From Macrocystis pyrifera (Eukaryota; Sar; Phaeophyceae; Laminariales; Laminariaceae): a DNA stretch of 64,000 nucleotides. Position numbers and translations under genes: made by a program. Location of the stretch: NCBI GenBank assembly GCA_031763025.1, contig JASSKH010000021.1:3038001-3102000 (forward strand), read 5' to 3'. Positions 12,485 to 23,188 of this stretch are shown piece after piece. Position 1 is the first letter of the stretch. The number at the start of each line of letters is the position of its first letter. The notes below the pieces were generated by a model. It searched no databases. It was not told the origin of the DNA and saw nothing but the letters and a program-made list of their open reading frames with translations.

Positions 12485-13149
12485 GGGAGGCGTTTTGAAT
12501 GACCTCGTGAGACCGGTGTCGAATCCTCTTCTGTATGTTACACCTGTTCGATTTGAAGGTATAAGTATCGCACGTGTAGTGTTGCCAGGTAGTTAATCGA
12601 AAGAGCTTTAGCCCGATGTATGATCGATTGCAAGCTTCTAATGTGAGACATTGTGAAAAACGGTATCAGTGCGCACTGTTCGCGGAGTCTGCTGTGTCGT
12701 GGTATTGATACGTGATGCAGCAGGACATACCGGGATACGAGCCGCCCATGGTCTAATACGTCGACGGTACCGCTATATTAGGATATTGCGTCTGGTACAT
12801 CTCAGGGAAGGGGACAGTGCTAAGGGATTTTGGCGAACACGACATGCTTTCGAAATGAACGGAATGTTTAGACAATTCACAATAATAGAGATATTGAGGA
12901 CTATTGGCAAATACGCAGTTACGGCCTTAAGGGGATAATCCGGCTGTTCTAGAAACGTTGACAGCGTTTTATGCATGTTTGGGAGAGGAGACGATGCACT
13001 CAAAAAACCGGGGTGGGATCAAGTGGTGCCTACTTGCGTTAGCGCCGGTCTTTGCAGTTTAATGGTCGAACTCGAATGCAACGGGCGTATGGGGTCTAGA
13101 GTGCAAAATCCCGCGGGATAACAAAACAGAACAAAATGCCTTGTGTGTC
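12485..13149. other. 5' flank of LNR gene A
   Basis: Intergenic DNA upstream of the gene A start. I see no TATA-like element at a clear distance, no conserved block shared with the gene B upstream region, and no other gene. Confidence 0.4.
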
Positions 13150-13590
13150 CGTTTCCGACCGCGGAAAGCACGAGGGCGTGAGGTTGCACACTCGAGCAAA
13201 GGTGAACTGACAGCGACATTGTTTAACTCTTTGCGTGAACAAGAGGAAGACAAGTCGCAAGTACAAGGGGGGGGGGGGGGAGGCAATCGTACCAGAGGCT
13301 TTAACCCGGGAGGGTCAGAGTAAATAAATTTCAACAGACAGTGCAGACAAACGAAGATTACAACGACGGGTTGTTTCACTCCAGGCCAGCCGTATGAGAG
13401 ACCAGAAATACATCGGCTACGCTTCAGGGCGACGCGGGTCGACGCTGGAAGCAAATGCTGAACTCGTCTCGCGACAAACATGGAGGTCACGCACGGTGAA
13501 GGGTAGAAGGGCGAATATCTTGGTTTGGGACCGAGCTGATTTACGAGTGTGGTCGGAGCTGGAGTAGAAAGACAAAGTAAATTTATAGAA
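13150..13590 (+). mobile_element. Diverged SINE-family copy with internal insertion, head missing
   Basis: It starts with CGCGGAAAGCACGAGGGCGTGAG, matching the body of the intact SINE at 17,517-17,539 (GCGGAAAGCGCGAAGGCGTGAG). It ends with the family's 3' blocks on the plus strand: ACGAC-GGTC / GCTGAACTCGTCTCG / GGGTAGAAGGG / GAGTGTGGTCGGAGCTGGAGTAGAAAG. About 200 bp of unrelated sequence, including a 14-G run at 13,267-13,280, sits between these blocks. No tRNA-like head or long A tail remains. Confidence 0.6.
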
Positions 13591-13864
13591 TGGAAATGCA
13601 CACTAAACAAACCCAATGGACTGAGCCGGACTCGCACCTCTATCTACACGAGATGAGACCAACGTAGAGACCGGCCGTCAACTCAAGCCTCGTCCAACGT
13701 GCAGGGCGGGACTGAGAGACATCACCCCACAGGTCATTGTGGGTTGGAAGGTAACTACAATCCACTTTAGGGAGCTTTGGGTCGACGGGGGGGGGGTGCA
13801 ATAGTTTTCCATCACTCGCTTGCTCGACAACGGCGAGGGTGCCGGAGTCGAACTTTACACTCAC

Positions 13865-14028
13865 GAAAGGCGTTCGACCAGATACAAGCGAAACCACCTT
13901 GGTCGGTATAGGCAACCTTTCCGTTCTGGAAGGCGGAAAAATGATCGCACCCCTGTGCGACCTCAACGCCCTTCACGTTAACGTTGCAGGTCGACGCAGA
14001 GAGGCCATATTCCAGACCTACGTCTAAC
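13865..14028 (-). other. Possible isolated exon, function unknown
   Basis: On the minus strand a CTAG acceptor at about 14,029 and a GTGAGT donor at 13,864 bracket 164 nt with one open frame. It holds three cysteines and segments such as STCNVNVKGVEVAQGCDHF and FQNGKVAYTDQGGFACIW. The composition looks protein-like, but I recognise no family and found no partner exons. An overlapping open frame runs from 13,966 to 13,640. It could be chance. Confidence 0.25.
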
Positions 14029-15564
14029 CTAGTCTCTGCCCCCAACCCGTTTGGGGTGTTCGCGGTCGTCTACAGAGTGTGCGTCAGGGGCGGGTCAACA
14101 CCAGGGTGACCCAGAATGCCAGCCACGACTACTCAGACCATGCATCGACCCGAAGGAGCCGTCCATCATATAGGAGTCATCATTTGTTGAGGAACTGGTT
14201 CCGCTGGACGTGTTACAGTTGTTCGCACGCCCACCCTGGCGGAAGGACCACGCTGGGAACAAGCTCGCAGTAGATATTTTTGAGGGTCCAGCCCAGGGTA
14301 GGGTTGCACGTTCTGTCTCCATACAATTTTACCAAGTTAATTAAGCTCAAGTGAGCAAGCTACCGGTTAGTTTGCTACATTTAGCTATTATTGGAGTATA
14401 ATATGTTCAGGAGTATCGCATGCAACTAATGTTGAGTTGCGCGAAGCATCTTCTTCAACGTCAGGTGTCGGGTGGCACATGTATGTAGCTCTCCCTGGTA
14501 GGAGCTGGGAAATTGTGGAACCATTGGTACCGTGGCATCGCCCTGACGTTATACGGTAACCAGTGATACAAGAAAGGCACCTGCGACACCCACGACCTTA
14601 GGTACACACCTGCGCGTTAACCCAGGCTTCCACCTCTTCTTCCAGAACAGAAGGCTCCTCGAAGTAGTGACCAAGAACCAGACGCTGTCTACTGCTATTC
14701 AAATTGAATTTGAGGTGGGAGCATACCTCTGTCTACTTACTGCGGTACCTCTCCAACCTCATGGTGCAGTTGAGGCTCTAGTCTTAGGTTAGGGAAAACG
14801 GACCAAGCCCATCTGACGACCACAAGTCAAGAGGTATTTGCATCAACAAGGTTGACCCACCGGAATTAAGGTATGGGTTTCTTTACCCTTTGCTGAAGAT
14901 GTACCGTAGAGAGTCCCGGCTGTTGTCTTTGTGAGTGGGTGGGCATATATTCACTATTGCTGCTGTACCTCCCTTTGACAACTAAATAATGGGCACACAA
15001 GTATTGTTCTGGTTTATTTCAAAATGGTACTTGTATGCATGCTGTTCAACTCCTCGCTGCAGTGGCCGCTCGTTGTTGTTCGCATGATTGGTAACATTAC
15101 GGGTGGCAGATAGTAGCTATATGGGCACAGTTTATCAGAGGTAAATACCAAGTCATCGTATTCGATAATACACCGGAATGGGTCCTTCGATAGGGTCCAT
15201 CAAAGTCACACTATACACCACCACTTTGAATGGAAACGTAAAGAAGGATCTTCGGAGAGTTAACATCGAGTCGAAACCTACTGTGTGTTGCCCCAATATT
15301 TCACTTATTTCCAAGAGAGGTACAGTAGTAATCTCTTTTTTTTTTCTTAGTACTCGTTCAATATGACAGGAGGAGGAATTTTAACGCGAGCAAATGAAAA
15401 CGGAGTTAGTCATAAACTGAAGTGAAGGCGTTTGCAAACCCGAATACTAGTAGTCAATACTCGTGTCAAGCTCTTGACAAAAGAGTCCCTCTATTCATTT
15501 GCTAGCGTTGCGGTTGGTAGGCACTAGTTAGTAGGCACCATCATTATAGATGTCAAGGGACAGA
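14029..15564. other. Stretch without a supported gene
   Basis: Only short open frames occur (the longest is 75 codons, 14,322-14,095 minus). No repeat family described elsewhere in the window was recognised here. It appears to be ordinary intergenic sequence. Confidence 0.4.
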
Positions 15565-15710
15565 TTTTTCACGCCTTGGTAGACAGAAACTTTCCCTTGA
15601 CATGCCCTGACTGGCACCAAACCACTAGGTTTCATTGTAAAACGCTCGGCTCTACACCCTTGACCGCGCACGTTTTGCTTTACTTGAAATGTCTCCTGCT
15701 ATTTTGTTAG
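15565..15710 (+). repeat. Dispersed repeat, copy 1 of a diverged pair
   Basis: It matches 22,079-22,233 in the same orientation. Shared blocks are 'atttttcac/tatttcac', 'agacag', 'cttgacatgccctgact', 'gcaccaaa', 'aacgct', 'acccttgac-gcgcacg' and 'tgtctcctg'. No terminal repeats or target duplication are clear, so the class is unknown. Confidence 0.6.
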
Positions 15711-15819
15711 GCACTGGTGAGCTTTTGAGCGTAATTGTCGCTACAGAATCAGCGGATTCTTGCCTTTGACAGTTGTAACTGCTACTTTTTCCGTGCGCAA
15801 TGTGCAATACACGAACATC

Positions 15820-15930
15820 CTATTACGGGGGTCCATAGTTAACGGGACCAAATTATGTTAGTAAAAATACGCCAATATATAGGTTTTTATGCACACCATA
15901 GGTCCTGTTAACTATGGACCCCCGTAATAG
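15820..15930. mobile_element. Palindromic MITE, full length (111 bp)
   Basis: The termini are CTATTACGGGGGTCCATAG and its inverse at 15,912-15,930. The inverted repeats extend to about 30 bp (through TTAACGGGACC) around an AT-rich centre. No coding capacity. The ends fit an outer TA duplication around TTACGG...CCGTAA, as in Tc1/mariner-type MITEs. Confidence 0.85.
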
Positions 15931-15947
15931 TCATAGGCGACTGATTT

Positions 15948-16330
15948 GGAATACCAAATAAATGTTCTTGTTTTGAGAATGGATGAACGTATGAATAAGA
16001 CAGTATCGAGTTAATTCGTGCACATGGCAATAATGATAAACAAGTCAAAATCAACAAATAGGTGAACAAATCATTGAATGGATTAATGACCGAGTGAAAG
16101 AATGATTTAATGTTTACATGCATTCATAAACGAAGGCATGAAGGGTTGAATGAATGAGTGAATGAATATGCAAATTCAGTGTTTGAAATAAACGCATGAT
16201 TTATTCAGTATATGGTAAATACTTGACTGCTAAAACGGTGGAATGAATCAATGAAAAGTAGATACTTTACAGCGTTGACGAATTCTTGGCTGAAGGAAAT
16301 ACTGAGTGGATAGCTGAAGTGCATCGGTGA
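15948..16330. repeat. Degenerate GAAT/TGAA-rich tract between two MITEs
   Basis: Irregular runs of GAATGAATGAGTGAATGAAT and related tetranucleotides, densest at 16,143-16,170. It lies between the MITE copies at 15,820-15,930 and 16,482-16,592. It is best read as an old microsatellite. Confidence 0.55.
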
Positions 16331-16481
16331 AGGGACGGGTAATTAATTTATGAACTATTGTAATAATCGTTTCATAAAGGGATACACTGGGTGGCAAATG
16401 TGCACTGCGATGTTTCCTGTGTGGCTGCCCGAAAGTCGGCGTGACCCTGTGTGCTGTCAACCAGTTATCGTTCAGAGTCCT

Positions 16482-16592
16482 GTTACGGGGAACCATAGTA
16501 AATAGGACCAAATGTTGTTAATAAAAATACGTAATATATATAGGTTTTTATGTACACCATAGGTCCTGTTAACTATGGACCCCCGAAATAAC
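16482..16592. mobile_element. Palindromic MITE, diverged left terminus
   Basis: The right terminus (GGTCCTGTTAACTATGGACC then CCCGAAATAAC) and the AT-rich centre match the family. The left terminus has changed to GTTACGGGGAACCATAG. It ends about 44 bases before the first N gap. Confidence 0.8.
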
Positions 16593-16635
16593 AATAGAAC
16601 CGTATTCCTGCATATAACGTAAACTGTGGCATGAC

Positions 16636-16735
16636 NNNNNNNNNNNNNNNNNNNNNNNNNNNNNNNNNNNNNNNNNNNNNNNNNNNNNNNNNNNNNNNNN
16701 NNNNNNNNNNNNNNNNNNNNNNNNNNNNNNNNNNN
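16636..16735. other. Assembly gap (100 N)
   Basis: Exactly 100 Ns, the conventional placeholder for a gap of unknown size. Any open frame drawn across it is meaningless. Confidence 0.98.
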
Positions 16736-16995
16736 CACAAAATGCTGCCGCTACATGGAGGGTGCTTTGTGCTTTGCTTTGCCTGTTATTTTCCCTTGGG
16801 TCTTATTAATAGTCATATTTTGTTTACTAGTAGTGTTTTTTTCTTTTTTTTCGTATTTTCCAGCTCGTTCTTCTACAAGTGTCTGCCACATCCCCTGCGG
16901 GGGGGCACGACAGTTTGTCTTTTTTGTTTTTGTATTTATTTTTCCTTGCTTTCTTTCGTTTCGCCATTACATAGAATGTGTATGCCGCGCCTGTC

Positions 16996-16998
<3 letters not shown>

Positions 16999-17030
<32 letters not shown>

Positions 17031-17350
17031 CATCACTTTTACTTTCCAGCCCACTCGTAGGAGGTTTTTAACCCTCGACGATCTTCTGGACAAGCCGTGG
17101 TCACAGGTGTCGTCCCTTCTCCCCCCCCGGTACGTGCCTTTTTTTTTATCGCGCATAGGGTTCAGCATTCCCACTGCTCGTCGATTTTCATCGAATGTAC
17201 AGCTAACTCACGCTCTCGCGCTTTCCGCTAATCAATTTTATGCAAGAAAAAGTCCCTATGAGCATGCACTCGGTGAGACTCGAACTCACGAAATTGATCT
17301 TGATAGGCTCGCGGACCACCTACCAAGCCACCGGGGACGCCGGCTACCGT
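16999..17350 (-). mobile_element. tRNA-derived SINE, minus strand
   Basis: Read on the minus strand, the element starts near 17,350 (GCGTCCCCGG). It has an RNA polymerase III A box (TGGCTTGGTAGG, complement of 17,319-17,330) and a B box (AGTTCGAGTCT, complement of 17,276-17,286). A tRNA-unrelated body of about 240 bp follows, ending in a 29-base A tail (T run at 16,999-17,027). Boxes at tRNA-like spacing followed by a poly(A) tail identify it as a SINE moved by a LINE-type reverse transcriptase. The stretch between the boxes does not form a convincing tRNA, so this is not a tRNA gene. Confidence 0.85.
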
Positions 17351-17399
17351 ATGATGACATGGCATTGCATTGTCCATTGTGCTTACTGCATACGTGCCG

Positions 17400-17710
17400 C
17401 GTCCGTCCCGGTGGCTTGGTAGGTGGTCCGCGAGCCCTGTCAAGATCAATTTCGTGAGTTCGAGTCTCACCGAGTGCATGCTCATAGGGACTTTTTCTTG
17501 CATGAAAAATTGATAAGCGGAAAGCGCGAAGGCGTGAGTTGGCTACATTCGATGAAAATCGACGAGCAGTGGGAATGCTGAACCCTATGCGCGATAAAAA
17601 CTAAAGGCACGTACCGGGGGGAGAAGGGACGACACCTGTGACCACGGCTTGTCCAGAAGATCGTCGAGCGTAAAAACCTCCTACGAGTGGGCTGGAAAGT
17701 AAAAGTGATG

Positions 17711-17743
<33 letters not shown>
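17400..17743 (+). mobile_element. tRNA-derived SINE, plus strand
   Basis: Second copy, head to head with the one at 16,999-17,350. The A box is at 17,412-17,423, the B box at 17,457-17,467, and a body of about 245 bp leads to a 30-base A run at 17,714-17,743. The two copies differ by a few substitutions and small indels (C-run length, T-run length, 'accctcg' versus 'acgctcg'). About 50 bp separates the two heads. Confidence 0.87.
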
Positions 17744-17744
<1 letters not shown>

Positions 17745-17939
17745 GTGACAACGTTCAGTATTATCTCTGTGGCGTAGTTTTGTGACCACAGAACTTGCAT
17801 CTCTCTAGGATTGAAGAATCGCACGGACACTGGTTGTGCTTGATGATGGGTAGAAAGAACGGTTTAATGTGAAGAACACCAACAACATTGCCACGTAGTG
17901 TTTCACAGAGGGTTTCGGAGTCGTTATTACATTTCAGAC

Positions 17940-18310
17940 ATGTCATGGGTTACCACGAGGGGCAATGGGACGGGAATTCGCATTGTGGATGGGACGATAA
18001 TGGGAATGAGCTGGGAATCCCACCGATAATTTGGAGCTCCCCATTCCCATCCTACCCATCCCACGATGAGTTTAACAACCGCTGGCTCCCCAAATAGTCG
18101 GTCTAGCATCCCCCATCCCACTTTCTTCCCATTCCCGTTGTGGGCACGCCTTCTCCCATTGCCATCTCCATTGTGAGCACGGTTTTCTCCCATCCCCATT
18201 CCTATTGAGGGCATGGCTTCTCGCATCCCCATTCCCACCTGATTGATTCCCGCTAACCTCCCAGACACATGCCCACACACACAAACATGTTCCATACCAC
18301 AACCGACAAT
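17940..18310. repeat. GGGAATGGGA/CCCATTCCC degenerate minisatellite
   Basis: Recurrent CCCATTCCCA, CCCATCCCA and GGGAATG-type words, especially 18,040-18,060, 18,115-18,140 and 18,195-18,235. Related words recur at 19,320-19,435. Overlapping open frames rich in Met/Gly/Trp are a by-product of the repeat. Confidence 0.7.
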
Positions 18311-18339
18311 ATTATTTGATGCACATTATTGTCTTTATC

Positions 18340-18700
18340 CGCGACATGCCGTGGCATGCCATGGCACCACCTGCGCCAAACCTTCTACGGCATCTTCCAC
18401 GGCATACCAGAACCTTTCACGGACCTCCACGGCATACCATGGGACCCTAACCCTAACCCTATCCCTAACCTAGGTGCCGTGGACATTGGGGTACCGTGGG
18501 GGTTACCATGACACGCCAAGGGGTTGCCATGGAGTGCTGTGGCGGTAGCCGCGGGGGTTGCCATGATACTATTAATACCCATGGCATGTTCATGGCACCC
18601 ACGGCGTACCATGAAATCCTATGCCACGCCATGGTATGCCGTGGTGATGCCAAAGTATGCCATGGGCGGTACCATAGCAATGCCACGGCATGCTCACGAC
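18340..18700. repeat. GCCATGG/GCCGTGG degenerate minisatellite
   Basis: Words such as GCCATGG, CCGTGGCATGCC, ACGGCATACC and GTACCATG recur every 10-30 bases on both strands. No fixed unit length is visible. It encloses the telomere-like tract at 18,445-18,470. Met/Pro-rich open frames here are compositional artefacts. Confidence 0.7.
18445..18470 (-). repeat. Short interstitial telomere-like tract (TTAGGG type)
   Basis: Four CCCTAA-type units in tandem, the third changed to CCCTAT. The tract is embedded in the GCCATGG minisatellite and far from any contig end, so it is interstitial. It suggests, weakly, a TTAGGG telomere in this organism. Confidence 0.75.
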
Positions 18701-18727
18701 AAGGTCAAATAGTGTAGAACCCTGCCA

Positions 18728-18950
18728 TATTCTGACCTTTTCATTGGATGACCGGAAAAACCATGAGGGTTATCCTGTCGTTCTTTCAGAGAACCTCCCA
18801 GTGGCGTGCCCTCACACACATGCCATACCATCACTGACATTATTCTGAATCTTGGGTAGGATGACGGGAGAACCAGAAGAGTTCAAGAGTTCTCGTGTGG
18901 TTCTTTTGGAGAACGACAACGCGCCCGCTACCCACATCCTCCCACACACA
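18728..18950. repeat. Diverged direct duplication of ~110 bp
   Basis: The blocks at 18,728-18,829 and 18,840-18,950 share 'attctgaa/c', 'ggatgac-gg-aaacca', 'gttcttt--gagaac' and 'cctcccacacaca'. A third partial relative is at 18,255-18,320 (CCTCCCAGACACATGCCC...CCATACCAC). The open frame at 18,852-19,085 falls in this repeat. Confidence 0.55.
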
Positions 18951-21900
18951 GGCACAAGGACGAACGTGGACCCCACTGGTGACTCCGCTGCTGAGCCTCT
19001 CCTACAGCCAAGCAGATCACTGGTGATCAACGGTATCGCCGTAGACGTGATCGGTGCTGGCGCTGGGAGGAACAGGCAGACGTAAGGGATAAGAAGCATT
19101 TGACCAGCAGTGGAGCTGAAGAACGGCGTGTGCCTCCCGTGTTCCGTCGAGCGGTCCCATATATTCCCTATTATTGTTTCCAGTCGTGCCCCCATAGCGT
19201 TTTTCCTCCCCGCATTTCTCCACTGTGTCTGATCTTCTGCAGACAACACGTTAGTCTCGTCCCATGCTGTTGTCGTCACGTTCGACTCCCATACCGCCAC
19301 GCGAAAGAAACATAACCCCAGCTTCCCGTCCCATTCCCGTCGCAAGTAAGAAACAAGTGGGCATTTCCCGTTCCCATCACAACGGGAGGCAACAATTTGA
19401 CGATGGGATTCCCATTCCCATCATAATGGGGGGGGCAAAACATTTGCTGCCTGCGGCGAGCGAGACCCGATCGTCCCGTCCCACATGGGCCTCGTCTCCC
19501 GTGATATCCCTTGAGATATGTGTCGTGCTCGGGCGGGATTTTTCCGCAAGCACGACTATTAATATTAGCATAAGTCGGTATTTTTTCGCGATTATATTGT
19601 GATTGAAAAAGCGACTTACAACTTCAGACACCGCTGTCGTACCTGGTCCCATGTTTATACGAGATATCTGGTAAGTATCACGTCTACATACAGCAACAGC
19701 ACCTGTGCAATAGTACAAAACTGCTACTGCTGCTGTGATACGACTACTAACTGTATGAAAAAAACCAGCTCAGATAATAGATACCTGGTACGAGTAAAAG
19801 TTAATTCGAAACGAATTTTGACGAAGTTTGGAACCGGCGTACCTGATTCGAAGTGAGTGTAGAATGCACCCATTCTCGCATCAGAAATCCAGCTTGCTCT
19901 CCGTTCCCGTTGTTGCTTTAATTTTCTAGCACCCAGATTGCTCTATTCATAGTGTATTTTGTTTTGCCACTATGATGGGGGAAATTGGTGTTCAGTTTTC
20001 CAGCACGTGGACAGGTGGGTGGCAGATTGTGGGAATAATCAGAATAACATGTTATAACATCAACAGGTCAATAATGCTGCGTCATGGGTCGCAGGACAGG
20101 GCCGAAAACGTTGGAGCGGAGGAATACTTCAGGGAAAACAACAGCAAAGTCAAAGGTTCGCGAAACGGCTATTTTTGATAGATACACATTCTGGCTGGAA
20201 CCCACCGTACACCTCAGACCTCAGACTAGAGTCGGAAACTGTTTTTATTCTTTCAACCATTTGCAACCTGATAATCCAGTGGAGCCCCAAACGAAAAAGC
20301 ATATCGAAACGAAAACGAAAACGATACCTGGTATGTTGTTGTTGTTGTATTCTTAACATTATACCGTTCTTTCTACCCGTCGACATCCAGCACAACCAGT
20401 GTCCGTGCCGATTCATCAATGAAACGAAAAGGGGAGCGAAGTAAGATCAAGTGGACCACGTCCAATCATGCAAGGTAGGTAGCGCATTCGTTCGTTGGGG
20501 GCAAAAACTGTCTGAATATCTTAATATTATTTGTAGACCGCATTGAAACCAAACCCCGGAGCACGCGCGATCGACGATTTGTAACAGCCTGCAAGCGTTA
20601 GATTGAACGGAGGAAAAGGACTCGATCTGTACCTTCAGCTGCATCCTGCACAAAACACTGTGCAGGGTGCGGGTCTTACCGGTCTAGGCGCCCAGCGTTT
20701 GTTTGGAGAAAGGCCACGAAAACGCACGGCGGACCCGCGTGACTGCCCCCGCCGACCTCGAGCCCCCCAAACGGTTGGGGTTCGGGTTTGGGTTAGCGTC
20801 AAGGCTGGGGTTGGGTTGGTCTGGGTCCACGTGTAAGGTTGAAATAGACTACGACCCAGAGGCCCTGCAGGCAGTTGTGTGCAGGATGCAGCTAGTTTTT
20901 TGCAGGATGCAGTTGCACATCGCGCACGCCGAGGAAATCTGGGTGGTGGAGAGGCACTGAATCGTTGGCGTGCTTGAACAGAAGGTAGGGGCAAGAGGGT
21001 CATAGAGTTGGCGACGGGCGCAGTTGGTTGAACTCGGAAGACAAAGGCTGGGGAGGGGTCGTACGAAATTTCAAATCCGATTTCGCCAGTATCGATTTCA
21101 CAGCTGCTAGCTGCTTTAGTTTGTCCTTTAAGAAAGCAAAAAATTATATCGGAACGGTTACGTACAATGTTAATAGCAGGAAACAAAAAAAAAAAACGCT
21201 GCGATGTATTATAGTGCTAGATATCTTATCGAGGGCGGTATTAATAGTATTATTATTCATATTAACAGTAGAGGTTGTCACGTTTGTGAAAAAAACGTTC
21301 TTGAGCCACCATGGCATCCTTACCGGGCGGCGGGTGAAGGAAACACAGCAGTGCCACCGCTACCTGAGTATATCTATAATTGTGGAAGGTGCCCGCCCCA
21401 TACATCCCTAGCGTTAGATTCGTATACATATGTTTTGTCCTCGTTGAATTGAGCATTATTTACACCTTGGGCGGGACATTGAGAGCCTCAGAAAATTAGG
21501 GAACCCCCTTTTAGAAAAGGTAAAAGGGTTTAAAAAACCTCAAGGCACAGAAAGTTCCCACCATCGGTACATCGTATTATCGAGCTTGTTTTGGCCGCCC
21601 GTCTTCCATCCCTTGTCGCCCCCCCCTGTTTGTTCTTAGGGCACAGGCTAACAGGTACACTTGTTCCATTTGAGTCACAAAGACAGGTACTTACTGAAAC
21701 AAGGTAAAAAGCACCAGCCATGAGCGGTTTTGGCCAAGATAAATGACAAAGATTTTTTTTTTGGGCCTGAAATTGAGCGGGTGGCCACGAAAATCTGAAA
21801 TATTGTTTTTGTTCTTCAAGGTGTGTAGGTACCACGGGCTCAACCTGGACCTGAATATGCTCGTCAGACTTGGTTTGCTGCTCCACGGGGGACGCGCCGA

Positions 21901-22078
21901 GGGTATTTGTGCTGGCGCCCCCCCCCCCCTCGTCGTCATCTTTGGAGCCCGTGGAAAATCCTCGCGGAATGGCCTGATGGTCAGGAAAGTGTTTTGCCGT
22001 ACGAACCTAACTAGAAAGCAGCTCCACGCGAGATGGGGCGGACGAATTGCGTCTGTGTCCACGGCAGAGATGTCAGGA
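18951..22078. other. Spacer without a supported gene
   Basis: Contains GGGAATG-type words (19,320-19,435), a G/T-rich telomere-like stretch (20,776-20,822), and three CAGGATGCAG words. Two are direct (20,880-20,915) and one inverted (20,640-20,652). A 12-C run sits at 21,918-21,929. Open frames up to 183 codons exist (21,186-20,635 minus) but are compositionally biased and unsupported by splice signals or motifs. Confidence 0.4.
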
Positions 22079-22233
22079 GTATTTCACTTCTGGACAGCTT
22101 GACAGACAGCAGCTTTGCCGTGACATGCCTTGACTGACACCAAATTACAAAAGGTTTGGTTTGGAACGCTTGATCGACCGTAAACCCTTGACAGCGCACG
22201 GTTTTCTTGGTTGACATGTCTCCTGACATCTTT
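22079..22233 (+). repeat. Dispersed repeat, copy 2 of a diverged pair
   Basis: Same family as 15,565-15,710, same strand, roughly three-quarters identical by eye over about 150 bp. Blocks such as GTGACATGCCTTGACTGACA and CCCTTGACAGCGCACGG align without rearrangement. Confidence 0.6.
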
Positions 22234-22855
22234 GGTCTACGGGGTGCTATACATATAATATTAGAATATGACCCGTATGACTCCTCCTGTCCATGATCCG
22301 ACGATAGAAACAACGAAAAGTACACATCATACGATAACAACCGCAGCATTTTACATACGCCCCAAGACAGACAAAAAAAATGTGAAATACGTAAAAGTAC
22401 AGGTACGGCATGTGTGCCAAAATACGTACGTACGCACGTACGTGTGCAGAGTTTATGCACAATAATTTCAGTCGAGAGACCAGAGACCGCATACATACGT
22501 GGAGAATACCTGTGTATGTACAAGTACAGCGTCGCTCATTGGCTGAAAATCAGGCAAAAAAACCCTCGTTTCAAGTTAAAATTTTATGCTGACTATTAGG
22601 TACATGCTACTGTCCGTGCACCTCTGGTGTGTTCAACTGGACGAACAGCTGCCATGTATCTGGCATCAAACATCGCAAGTACGTGGTTTATCGACCTATC
22701 GAAATCGAGTTCGATTGTCCTTCGATAGCCGACACTCTCTGTTGCCGTGAGTTCCATACGTACTACGTACATTTCGAGTTTTTTTTCATAATAGGACATA
22801 CGTACATGATCTAAACTGCCTGTAATACCTTGTGGTACTTACTGTGTCAAGTTTG
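22234..22855. other. Spacer without a supported gene
   Basis: Contains a short ACGT-rich tract (ACGTACGTACGCACGTACGTG, about 22,422-22,442). Nothing else was recognised. Confidence 0.4.
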
Positions 22856-23060
22856 TGCTTTACTTTCCAGCTCACCTCGTTCGAGGGTTTGAGGTGTGCG
22901 CTCAGGGGGACCTTCCGGAAAAGCCGTCGTCACGAATCTCTCGCCCCCAGGTGCGTGTGCCTTCGTTTTTGTCGAGCAGAAGAGGGTGCAGCCTTTTTCC
23001 TAAATGTCATCCTGCTTGTCGACTGAGCGTACGGTCTATTTTTCCAGTCTTGCTGACGCC
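22856..23060 (-). mobile_element. Diverged 3' part of the SINE family
   Basis: Begins TTTACTTTCCAGCTCACCTCG, matching TTTACTTTCCAGCCCACTCG next to the poly(T) of the intact minus-strand SINE. It continues with related blocks in the same order (AAAAGCCGTCGTCACG; CCCCCAGGTGCGTGTGCCTT; TCGAGCAG). The tRNA-like head and the A tail are absent. Confidence 0.6.
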
Positions 23061-23188
23061 CTTACCATCGCGGTCGCGGCATCGAAACGAAACAATATAA
23101 AAGATCGAGGGCAACATGCGCAATGTACAGCAGTCAGCCACTCGTCCATAAAAAATCACCTATCAATAGTTTGAGTAAATACAACGAA

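Noticed and set aside
16631..17029. Open frame of 132 codons crossing the first gap
   Set aside because: It includes 100 Ns and a poly(T)-encoded Phe run.
17400..17470. A possible tRNA gene (A and B boxes with tRNA-like spacing)
   Set aside because: The acceptor and anticodon arms do not pair, and the boxes are followed by a conserved body and poly(A) tail shared by a second copy, so it is a SINE head.
18812..19345. 177-codon minus-strand open frame
   Set aside because: It spans a diverged direct duplication and minisatellite-like sequence, has no motif, and is matched by a competing open frame on the other strand.
20635..21186. 183-codon minus-strand open frame
   Set aside because: The composition comes from G/T-rich and Arg/Pro-rich tracts; no splice context or domain.
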